A stretch of 11,774 bases of DNA, from assembly GCA_034696485.1 (NCBI GenBank), contig JAQIWT010001234.1:1-11774 (forward strand), in the 5' to 3' direction. This stretch comes from Isohypsibius dastychi (Eukaryota; Tardigrada; Eutardigrada; Parachela; Isohypsibiidae). Below are positions 1 to 8,440 of the stretch, piece by piece; the stretch's first letter is position 1; each line of letters begins with the position of its first letter. The translations under genes were made by a program, and so were the position numbers. The notes under the pieces were generated by a model. That model was not told the DNA's origin. It saw only the letters and a list, made by a program, of their open reading frames with translations, and did no database searches.

Positions 1-981
1 CCCCCAGTTGTTCAAAGAAAAACCGGACTTTTTTATTGAGAAGCTCTGAATAACTGCAAATGCTATTTCTGAGAGGATTTTAGGACTTGTTTAAGGTAGA
101 TTCAATCGATATCGCCTGTTCAATTTCTTGCAGTGTAGACGCATGACGCAGCACATGCAATCTACCTTGTGAAGACGGGAGAGTCACTCAACCAGACAAA
201 CAAGACTGGAAAGACGGGCTTCAGATCACCGCCTACCGTAAGATATCTACACGTACGCCTCCTCGCGGAGGCATATATATCGTCCCTGTTAATGCTATGG
301 GCTTTCTCACCTTCACCCAACTGTCCTTTTTGGAGACAGCACATAGAGAGATGTTGGACTGAATGAGCACACAAATGGGAAATTTTTCGTTGTTTGACAA
401 CAAAGTAGGGTTTGGTTAGGTGGGTGGGTGGCTCAGGTTGGGTTGGGTGACTTAGGTTTGGTTGGCTGACTTCGGTTGGGTGACTCAGGTTGAGTCGGGT
501 GGCTCGGCCTGGATTGGGTGGCTCAGGTTGGCTAGGATTGATGCCTTATGCATTATTATTTTATTGTATAATTGTTTATATGCGTGATTGCACAATCGTT
601 AATTGTTTTATTGTTTTATTATCACCACAACGAATATGATCCGCTTTTGCGAGGAAGAAGCCCTTCCCCTTGCGGGGGGCAGCTTATAACGATGATATCC
701 GGAATCGCCCAAAAACAGCACGAAAATATGATGCTATTGTTTGACCCACGTACATATTCCAAGAACAGTTTTTCTCGTTGTGATTGTTTTCGAGAGTTTG
801 ACCTGCAAAATCATACTGAAGTTCATTCAGAAGGCTGTTTGAGGCAGCCAGTTGTTTGACTAGCAACCGACGAGAAATGCTTTAAGACACTTACCGTGTT
901 TTTTGTACACACGTTCAGAAATCCTGTTTTTCTGCACTACTTCGCTCTCTTGTACTACATTACTCACAAATAAGCAAGCAC
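1..981. other. non-coding stretch, no gene recognised
   Basis: Apart from the G-rich repeat, I see no coding exon here. The open frames at 162-374 and 572-859 have no signal peptide, domain or plausible splice partners. A 10-base inverted repeat (AAGGTAGATT at 93-102, AATCTACCTT at 159-168) and a short hairpin (257-272, six-base stem GCCTCC/GGAGGC) are present but unexplained. The part just before 982 should contain the promoter and 5' UTR of the cysteine-rich gene, but no TATA box is evident. Confidence 0.4.
405..540. repeat. G-rich degenerate minisatellite
   Basis: This stretch is made of imperfect copies of a 14-18 base unit resembling GGTTGGGTGACTCAGG, with variants such as GGTTGGCTGACTTC and GGTGGCTCAGGTT. 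The plus strand is strongly G/T biased with almost no A or C runs. The beginning holds GG-T-GGG-T-GGG-T-GG, which could form a two-tier G-quadruplex. It lies in non-coding DNA about 440 bases upstream of the first gene. The boundaries are approximate because the copies decay gradually. Confidence 0.6.
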
Positions 982-1908
982 ATGTACCAACAGGACAAAG
1001 TCTTATTGGCATTCGGAGCTGTAATTGCCCTTTTACCAGATTGTCTAGGTTATGGTGCTGATATCCGCGGCACTTTAGTCAATGGTTACTTCAAGTGAGC
1101 AAAAAGCAGATTCATTTGGATTTAATTACAAAGCAATGAAATCGTAGAAAAACTTGGGGATATGTTGACTGCCGGAACGAGACCACCAATGACCAGTGTA
1201 ACGACGTCGTACCAGGATCATACTGTTTCAGGGAGAGACAGGTCTGTTGGGTCACGCAGACACCTCTATCCATGCTAAGTATGGTCAGGTCTGATTTCCG
1301 ATTTCGGGAATACTTCTGTTATTCTGGCATTTCAGGCACCCCTTGTGTCACCTCGGCGGACTGTAGGCCCTTCCATGCATGCAGCGTTGATGGCAGGTGT
1401 AAACACATATCGTATCCTTATCCGCCGTGTGACACGCCAGATCAGGACGGAGAACTAACAGGTTGTCTCCAGGACATTCCAGGTCTCAAGTTTCGGTGTT
1501 TGGATAAACTATGGGGTTTTTACAAATGGTATACAGGTGGTCGACCTCGATGCGTAGTTGGTACGTCAAAAGCAATTTTCATTTTTCACTACCAGATTTT
1601 GTACCACCTCACCAACCTCTTCGATATTCACAGGATGCAAAACCTCCGCTGATTGCTCGGTATGCCGCGCTATTGCTGACCAGGCCAGCCGTGAAGACTG
1701 TCTCGAGAGAACTAAAGCAAGGAAGATGCAACCTTCCTGCCAACCTTTCCGATCCGGGGTCTTAGGGGCCACAGTAAGTCGTGGGTGCCGTAATGGTTTC
1801 CAAAAATAAGCTGAGCTCACTTACCCCACCTCCCCATAACAGAATCTGGCTTCTATCGTGCACAGACGAAGGTACCAAGGTCCGAAGGTTAGGGGAACAG
1901 TCATCTGA
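982..1908 (+). CDS. secreted cysteine-rich protein, five exons
   Basis: Exons 982-1094, 1148-1278, 1336-1560, 1634-1773 and 1843-1908 join in one frame (675 bases, 224 residues). Introns are 53, 57, 73 and 69 bp, all with GT...AG and matching phases. The start codon opens a typical signal peptide (KVLLAFGAVIALLPDC), so the product should be exported. The mature part has about 17 cysteines in clusters: C-x8-C-x8-C-x6-C from exon 2, C-x5-C-x5-C-x5-C in exon 3 beginning PCVTSADC, and a related GCKTSADC-x2-C in exon 4. The spacing recalls EB-type or other small disulfide modules, but I do not recognise the family. The last intron has a strong donor (GTAAGT) and a pyrimidine-rich acceptor. If it is retained, exon 4 runs to a stop at 1807-1809 (214 residues). 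There is one N-glycosylation sequon (NET) in exon 2. The gene model is well supported; the function is unknown. Confidence 0.72.
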
Positions 1909-2085
1909 CGTCATGATCGCATTAATTTGGTCGAGATCCAGTAAAGATCAGTAAATATCTGGTTCGCCAACCCGCGTTCGTATCCGCCAGCGGGAGTTAC
2001 ATTATTCTAAATGAAACCGAATTCAACTGGTGATCTCGATTCGCCTGTTAATATGTACTTTGGATGTTGTTCGAATGTTTATGCT
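1909..2085. other. 3' flank of the cysteine-rich gene
   Basis: This is a short non-coding stretch between the last exon and the foldback element. No AATAAA signal or other motif is visible. Confidence 0.35.
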
Positions 2086-2493
2086 CAGAGGCAGATTCGA
2101 GCTGTTGTGGGGTGTATGCTTGCATACACCCCCCCCCCTTTTATCTGGATAACCGACCGTCAAAAAAATTCAGAAATGTTTTCTTCTTGATCAGTTTTTT
2201 TTCTGATTCGGAGGGTCCACTCAGGGGGGCAACATTTTTTGAACCCCCAAGGGGGCAGCGCAGGGGGACAGCCAATCAGAAAGGCGCGTTTCTGGTTACG
2301 CTTTCCCGATTGGCTGTCCCCCTGCGCTGCCCCCTCGGGGGTTTGAAAAATGTTGCCCCCCTGAGTGGACCCTCCGAATCAGAAAAAAACTGAACAAGAA
2401 GAAAACATTTTTGAATTTTTTCGACGGTCGGTTATCCAGATAAAAGGGGGTGTATGCAAGCATACACCCCACAACAGCTCGAATCTGCCTCTG
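2086..2493. mobile_element. foldback MITE, hAT-like, with 8-bp target duplication
   Basis: This 408-bp element is one large inverted repeat. The left arm (2086 to about 2277) and right arm (about 2308 to 2493) are reverse complements over almost their whole length, with a loop of about 30 bases. The outer ends are perfect: CAGAGGCAGATTCGAG at the left and its complement at the right. The flanks are the direct repeat TTTATGCT (2078-2085 and 2494-2501). An 8-bp duplication and termini beginning CAG fit the hAT superfamily. There is no transposase, so it is non-autonomous. Open frames across the arms (2064-2393 plus, 2296-2535 minus) mirror each other and are by-products of the inverted repeat. 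The arms differ slightly, for example in the length of the C run near 2129, so the copy is not brand new. Confidence 0.85.
2111..2130. repeat. subterminal hairpin of the MITE (left copy)
   Basis: GGTGTATGCTTGCATACACC is a nine-base-pair hairpin with a two-base centre, located 25 bases inside the left end. A matching copy sits at about 2449-2468 in the right arm. Subterminal palindromes of this kind are often transposase-binding sites, which is an inference here. Confidence 0.6.
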
Positions 2494-2501
2494 TTTATGC
2501 T

Positions 2502-3059
2502 GTACCGAAATTTCAGATAATGAGACAGACTCCATGATTTTTGGTAACCGCTTCTTTTTTAGTCATACTGCGAGTACTTCCTGTGACTCACGAGGAAAGT
2601 TTCTCGGCTACGGATAAACGGTCGTCTGGACGCAATCTGTTACCGTGGATGTGGCACATCTTGGACATCTATGAATTCTCGGTCCATTTTATGTCAGAGA
2701 GCGCAAATTTCGGTTTCCGGAAACTAATATTGGTCCCGAAACAATCCTCAAAATGTGTTTTTTCACCATGAACGATCTGTGTCCATCTCGTTCTCTTAAA
2801 TTGCGCCTATTAAAATGTAGCCGTTGTGCCAAAGCTTTAAACTACAATTGCTTAAGCTGACTGCCATCACAAAAGCGCGACATTCTGGAATGCATCGTTA
2901 GCATATTCTCTGTGTAAGCCGGCGTGCTTTATCTTTTTAAGAGTGGCAGTTCACTCACACTTTGTTCGATAAATCGAACCGTTAGTACATACGTGTAACA
3001 GGCAGCTCTGGTCGCTACTGAATTCGATTTGCTGCACATTCGACGTACGGAATACTAAG
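2502..3059. other. intergenic stretch upstream of the receptor cyclase gene
   Basis: No exon, repeat or RNA gene is recognised. The open frame at 2541-2771 has no coding features. The 5' UTR and promoter of the cyclase-like gene should lie here, but there is no clear TATA or initiator match. The start codon at 3060 is preceded by A at -3. Confidence 0.35.
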
Positions 3060-6000
3060 ATGCTGAGTTTTATCGGAGGGTTTCTATTCTGGTTTATGAT
3101 CAACAATTCTCTATTCTTGTCACCTAACATCGTCGCGACAGTTTCCGAAGATCCGGTTTTCTCTGACGTTGACATCCTCAACAGCGATCCCATCGCAATT
3201 GGTGTCTTGAAAACGATTGTGCTGTCATCCTTGAATCCCGAAGGTATCTATGAGCATGAATATTTACTCCCGGCAGTAGACATTGCCGCACAAAAAGCGC
3301 AGGCACACGGAATCAGACTTGACAGAGATCGAAGATATCTCAAAAGCTGCAGGAAAGGCAGTGATGGGCTTGGAATAGTATATGAAGTGATACAAAACAT
3401 CAGGGGTGGCGAAGAAAGCAGTTCAGGTAAAAGAAAATGGTACAGTGAAGGTACGGAGAACATATGTAACCAGTTCAGCAGATTACGACGGCGTTGCACC
3501 CCGACCTGTCCAGCCTACCGTTTTTTTGGTCTCCGGCTGCTCTGCTGATACGTTGAACATCGCCGCACTCATATCTTACTTCAACTTTGCATGGGTGGCC
3601 ATGGGGCAGAATCATGACATTCTGTCAACCTGGCATCTCCCGAGCACCGTGCGGACAGCTTTCTCGGCTCGTAACATGGTACAGCCATTACTGTCACTCT
3701 TCGAACTATTCAAGTGGAAGGACATTAGTGTCATCTACTACAGGCCAGTGAAAGATGAGATTGGTGAAAATCCGTGGATAAAATACAAAGACGGTAACGA
3801 TTTTCAATACGACGGGGGTTTACGAAAGTGATCAGCTCCGGTCGTTCACTTTCTGCGAAAATTTATGAGTTTTGATATCCTCTGTTCAGGTTTTCTTCCC
3901 CGTGACGATCCTGTGAAGCACTTCAACTTCGCACCTGTGAGGATAAAGTACTATTACCATGAACGCAATACAGATCCTCGGCACAATCTCAAAAAAGCTC
4001 GCCAACATTCACGTGGTTCGTCTGCTATCTCAACGACCGAAGGCTATTCAAACTTTCATCCCGTTGTTGCAGTGTTTGTGATTTTTGCGGATCCTGGTGT
4101 GGTGCGCGCCTATATGCTTGCAGCAAGTGACGAGCGTATGACGGATGGAGAATTTGTCTATATTGCATTTGATATGTTGTTGAAAGAGATAGTGGAACTC
4201 GGTAAACAGAAAAGTTGGCGCAGGGGTGAGTAACTCTGCACTATTTGTTGTTGACTGTTGTTTACCCAAATGCTCCAAATCACATTGTGAATAGGGGATA
4301 GTCTGGACGCCAGAGCTAAAGAAGCATATCAGTCGCTTTTGATCCTCAGCACAAACAATCGAACGGATACAAAACCCCACAACCGCTTCGTGAAAGAGTT
4401 GGAAACATGGCATTCGTTCAATCCGAACTACAAATTCCCAGAAGAAATCCAAAACCCAAGCTATCTGTTAAAATCACATCACGATGCCGTGCTTCTAGCT
4501 GCACTCTGTGCAAAAGCACGATTGAATGATCCCAGGGCCAATGATGAAATTTTGGAATTTGTCTCACCGATCGACCCGAAACGCCCATTAGGGGCCGACA
4601 GCAATGCTTGGTTTCAAGAATCTTATGCAAGAACTTACCTGTGGAATAAATCCGGTTTACGTTTGAATGAGCAGTTATTGATCGACGAGTCAGGAGACAT
4701 AATGGACGAATATCAAATTTATGACATGACAAATCTGGCCGACGGCACTTTTGAGGCGGTCTTCAAGTTTTCGTGCTGCCCTGATGGAGTATGCGACCGG
4801 AATACATGTGCATCAAGAAAGATCCCAAACACACCAAAAGTCGACTGGGGAGGAAATCGCAAAGAATCTCCACCCAATAAACCACCATGTGGCTTCGACG
4901 GCCAGAGTGGGCCCTGCAAGGAAAAACGTGAGCCAAAGGAATCTTTTTCAAATTAACACTACTTGATTATCAAAGTTATCAAACTGCAATTTTCTACCCA
5001 GTTATCACAATTCTCCAACCACTTTATTTGGTCCCGTTCTTTCTCGGTACCTGATTTTGATCAACGCCAATATCTCGTTCGTTTCCACAGGAGATCGTGA
5101 GACTCTGATGATCGCCACATTGATTCCAACTGCCGTGGTGTTATTAGTTCTACTACGATACGCCATTCTCTACTTCAAACGTCGAGCAAATGCCTGGAAT
5201 TGGCTCATACCACCAACTGACCTGAAAGTGCAGTGGCCGGACGGCAAGTTGACAGAGGGCGTCGCTGACAATGGCAGACACAGCAGTGTAAGTCCCTATG
5301 CCAATGTCATCAATCAAACTTGACCTTTCATTCCAGAAGGGTAGTATGGGTTCTGGAGGTTCTGCTGGAACCCATCACACTTCACACCAGGTACAGCAGC
5401 TCATGTTTTTACGTGGGTTTTTTACGCTTGTTTTTCAATTAAGGGTTACAGCTATTTGACAAGAGCGAATGAGTCAATGTTGATGGCGAACATGCGAGCA
5501 AACTTTGGGATGTATAGAAACCAGCCAGTTGTTGTTCGACACTGTTTTAAAAGAGTCCTTCTCAAGCAACGCCATCTTGCAATCGAGGCAGAGGAAGCAC
5601 GCCAAATGGATCATGAAAATATACTGAAGTTTTATAAAGCGACAATTGCCATAAACCATGTCGCGGTGGTCTACGTTGGACCAGTTCGTGGTTCGTTAAT
5701 GGTAACAAGTTCTCTTTAGAAGTACTAAATTCGATTCATAATGATTACCCTAGGACATCATCGCCGCGAAACCCCCTATGGATTGGGTCGTGCGTTTCAA
5801 TTTTTTAAACGATCTTATCAAAGGCCTGCAGTACTTGTACTCCAACTGGCTCACCTGCCATGGCCGGCTGACATCAACCTGCCTATTTCTGGACTCGAGA
5901 TTCACGCTTAAAATTAATGATCACGGACTGCCTAGTTTTTTCAATCTAAGCGTCGTGGAACTATGGTTCGCTAGGAAGGATAAGTCTTTTTCCGCATCTC

Positions 6001-7489
6001 AACTGTGGACTCCGCCAGAGCTCCTACGAGAACAGAATCCAGTCCGCGCTGAAAAACTCATGACGAAAGCAGTCGATATTTACAGCATTGGCATCATTCT
6101 TCAAGAGCTCCTGCTGTGGTCACGCCCCTATTCCATGTTTCCGAAACTCACTCCAACAGGTTAGAAAATGCAACTGGAGTTTTTTTAATTGCTCGTGGAA
6201 ACTTGCTGTTTTAGATATTGTTACCTTTGTTCAACGTGGTCAAAACGACGAAGGAGCCCAAATGCGGCCTAGGTTCTCCGAGACGTTGTCGACGGACAGG
6301 GAAATAATTCAGCTTGCCCAGCGTTGCTGGAGTGAGGAGGTGCGAGAGCGACCAGATCTCTCCAATGTCAAGTCTGCCCTTAATGAAGCGGCCGTCAAAG
6401 CGTAACTAACTGCGGAAATTCAGTCAACGAGCTTGGTAATTTTTGTTTTATTTCAGTGGCGCAAAGATTGATGCTGGTGTTTTGGACTCACTGCTAGCGC
6501 AAATGGAGAAGCTCATGACAACGCTGGACAATTCAATAAAAGAACTGGATGAGCAAACTGAATTCGAGCAGAAAAAGCGGCATTTGTTGATGATTCGCTA
6601 TGTCCCAATGCAAGTTATACCGATTTATCCCATGCAAGACAAACTCAATGAACAGATCATTTTTCAGCTTTTTCAAAGATCACAGTGAAGTTAAACCCAC
6701 AATATACCCACACGTGACTGCTATATGTCTGGATTTCCTCTTACCATCGATTCTCTGCACTGACGGCACGCCATCTCAGATAATTCGTCTGATGGATACG
6801 CTGTATGATTTGTTGATGAAAGCCGGCCACGCTTTCAATCTCATAAAAGCTGAGCATTTCCAGGACATCTTGGTGGTAAATTCCTAAGCTTTTCTTGCAT
6901 CTTGTGAACTGTACCGGGAAACCCGGCCAGCTTGAAAATGTCAACTCTTGACGTTTTGAGTGAGTGTGTTTTACTGCGATTTAGGTCATTTCTGGAGCAC
7001 CAACACCGATTCCACATCATGCAAACCATGCCGCTAAATACGCCCTTCATCTATTTCACGATATTCGTGCATTAGAAATTCCTCACAAACCTGATGTCCG
7101 TTTGAAGCCGAGAATCGGGATGCATTCCAGCTCGATCGCCGGAGGAATTCTGCAGACCAAAATCCCGCGGTATTTCGTAGAAGGACCGGCTGTCAGCATT
7201 GGTTTACGGATGCTTCACACGGCTGGAAATTGTATATTTTAGAACTGGACTGCTGTCAATCAGAAGGCCAACTGATATTTTTCCAGCTCCTGCTATTCAT
7301 ATCAGTCAGACAACGAGAGATCAGTTGGATCCCAGAGAATTCGTCACGGAAAAACGTGGCACCGTCAGCTATATCAACGAACAAATTCCGACGTACTGGC
7401 TGCATGGAAAACACTATGCCATTAGCGCGCCATACAAGTCAGATGTTGCTCGGACTGGGATATTCAAACGACCGAGTTTTCTCCAATGA
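3060..7489 (+). CDS. receptor guanylate cyclase-like protein (natriuretic peptide receptor architecture) with degenerate cyclase domain
   Basis: Proposed exons are 3060-3377, 3427-3817, 3890-4015, 4073-4225, 4295-4927, 5091-5287, 5337-5390, 5444-5701, 5754-6159, 6215-6401, 6457-6609, 6668-6875, 6985-7231 and 7287-7489. They give 1177 residues with no internal stop. Domain order is as follows. A signal peptide (MLSFIGGFLFWFMINN) leads into an ANF-receptor ligand-binding domain (LLPAVDIA; VFLVSGCSADTLNIAALISY; FKWKDISVIYY; SRVFVIFADPGVVRAYMLAA). Next come the juxtamembrane PPCGFDGQSGPC motif (about 530) and one membrane helix (about 546-569). A Gly/Ser-rich segment is followed by a kinase-homology domain (about 625-905; CHGRLTST, DSRFTLKINDHGL, LWTPPELLR, RCWSEEVRERPDL). 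A signalling helix (about 910-950) and a C-terminal cyclase domain (about 975-1165) complete it. Length is near that of animal NPR-type cyclases. The family makes cGMP from GTP on peptide binding at the plasma membrane. Here the two metal-site Asp and the Glu are kept, but the Cys, one Asp and the transition-state Asn are replaced, so activity is doubtful. The exon 2 donor could instead be at 3794 (frame unchanged). The family is certain; exon edges are mostly secure. Confidence 0.88.
6610..6667 (+). other. putative GC-AG intron in the cyclase-like gene
   Basis: The frames of the signalling helix (6457 onward) and the cyclase domain (6669 onward) differ by one. A GT donor at 6614 with the TTTTCAG acceptor leaves the downstream exon in a frame that hits TGA at once. 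A donor GCAAGT at 6610 matches the well-known GC-AG consensus, makes a 58-bp intron like its neighbours, and restores the frame (codon AT|C). It also brings the protein spacing between the VP of the helix end and the VTA of the cyclase domain close to that of known receptor cyclases. Confidence 0.6.
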
Positions 7490-8004
7490 ACGTATCTTCT
7501 GTTCTCATGTTTCCTGGTTTGAATTTGCACAAGATGGGTTCCCGGTGTCGAACAGCAGATTCGTACATTCAAACGTACATTTCTACGTACGTTCATTGTC
7601 AAAGGTTCCCGGCAATTCCTTTGATGTTGTAATAGTACGCAATAGATTCTCAACAGTTCCTCCGTCGGGTGGCCTAGGCCCGAGTTTCTCCTCTCGAATA
7701 AATCTTTTAAATTACGGAAGAACAGGTATGGTACGCGAGTGATGATTTACTTCACAAAAAGGTCACAAAGTCGGTCTCAAATACAAGAGAAGAAAACAGA
7801 TGAAAAGGCAACGAATAACACAGAAAACATCGATTAAATAGTCGGCGAAGTTATGAGTCAGAAATAAACATGTTCATTCATACATTCAAATTGGTCAGGG
7901 GGGTTTTATGCATTTGGTATACCGCAGCTTTTATCATGATTGATTTGAATGAAGTTGAATAAGGGATGTATTGAGAATTCGAATCAAAGTCGAAAAATTC
8001 GTTC
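7490..8004. other. 3' flank / probable 3' UTR of the cyclase-like gene
   Basis: The open frame at 7230-7742 overlaps the last cyclase exon in another frame and does not look coding. Bases about 7528-7595, including TTCCCGGTGTCGAACAG at 7539-7555, recur at 11609-11680. So part of this flank belonged to the same duplicated unit as the gene. The rest shows no repeat, RNA gene or exon. Confidence 0.4.
7697..7702 (+). promoter_or_regulatory. candidate polyadenylation signal of the cyclase-like gene
   Basis: AATAAA lies 208 bases after the stop codon. A second AATAAA is at 7863-7868. Either could end the transcript. The choice cannot be made from sequence alone. Confidence 0.4.
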
Positions 8005-8139
8005 TTATAACTGTCGTCTCGTGCCTTCAGAGGTCTCAGCGCCGACAGACACATAATCCGCTGCTGTTGCAAGAGCCCCCCTTGTAGCCGAGACGAAGGC
8101 AGTTGGCAGCACAAGAAGAAGAACATGAAGCCAGGCCAT
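8005..8139 (-). CDS. putative small secreted peptide, 44 residues
   Basis: Reading the minus strand from ATG at 8139 gives MAWLHVLLLVLPTAFVSA, a near-ideal signal peptide ending in a V-S-A cleavage motif. A 26-residue tail (TRGALATAADYVSVG then AETSEGTRRQL) follows, with a TAA stop at 8005-8007. The tail has no cysteine and carries a dibasic RR three residues from the end. It is divergent from the four-helix membrane gene, with 301 bases between the two start codons, and the minus strand has a TATTAATA-like element about 75 bases upstream. It could be a short preprohormone-like peptide, the first exon of a longer gene, or chance. A different frame (7878-8159, minus) overlaps it and looks less protein-like. 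Confidence 0.35.
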   Translation of the reverse strand: MAWLHVLLLVLPTAFVSATRGALATAADYVSVGAETSEGTRRQL

Positions 8140-8440
8140 CCCTTCTGCCCGTTTTTCAACCAATGAAGTTAACCTAGCTCATACGATACACGATCGGATA
8201 GATGATCTATTAATACCCTGTCAAACAAGCATAATTGATTGGTCATCATGAAAAAGAACAGATTTCTGATTGATCTTCCTACCTTAACCCGTCTTTCTGG
8301 GACAGATGATCAACCTTTCACTCAAGGAGCTTCTTTCCAGCCGTGATAAAAATTGCTCGTTATCCAGTTTACAGCACATTTAAGCCACTCTGTCAGGTAG
8401 CGCTACTCTGTTTAAAACCTTGCGCCTTCTTTCGGTCACT
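8140..8440. other. divergent intergenic region
   Basis: This lies between the putative minus-strand secreted peptide and the plus-strand four-helix gene. It is A/T-rich in places and has no exon. If both genes are real it should hold a two-way promoter, but no confident core elements are visible for the plus-strand gene. Confidence 0.3.

Noticed and set aside
93-168. 10-base inverted repeat pair as transposon ends
   Set aside because: The pair is short, no target duplication flanks it, and the internal 56 bases show nothing mobile.
257-272. Six-base-pair hairpin as a terminator or structured RNA
   Set aside because: The stem is too short, there is no neighbouring gene and no further RNA structure.
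2064-2535. Two open frames on opposite strands sharing similar protein sequence
   Set aside because: They are produced by the inverted-repeat arms of the MITE reading the same DNA twice and have no transposase or other domain.
4048-4452. 134-codon minus-strand frame
   Set aside because: It is antisense to two well-supported cyclase exons and the intron between them, and has no features of its own.
6600-6700. Apparent frameshift between signalling helix and cyclase domain
   Set aside because: A consensus GC-AG intron explains it and keeps phase with the flanking exons, so I do not call the cyclase gene a pseudogene on this ground.
7230-7742. 170-codon frame across the last cyclase exon and its 3' flank
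   Set aside because: It is in a different frame from the cyclase exon and lacks domain or splice evidence; the flank is better read as 3' UTR.
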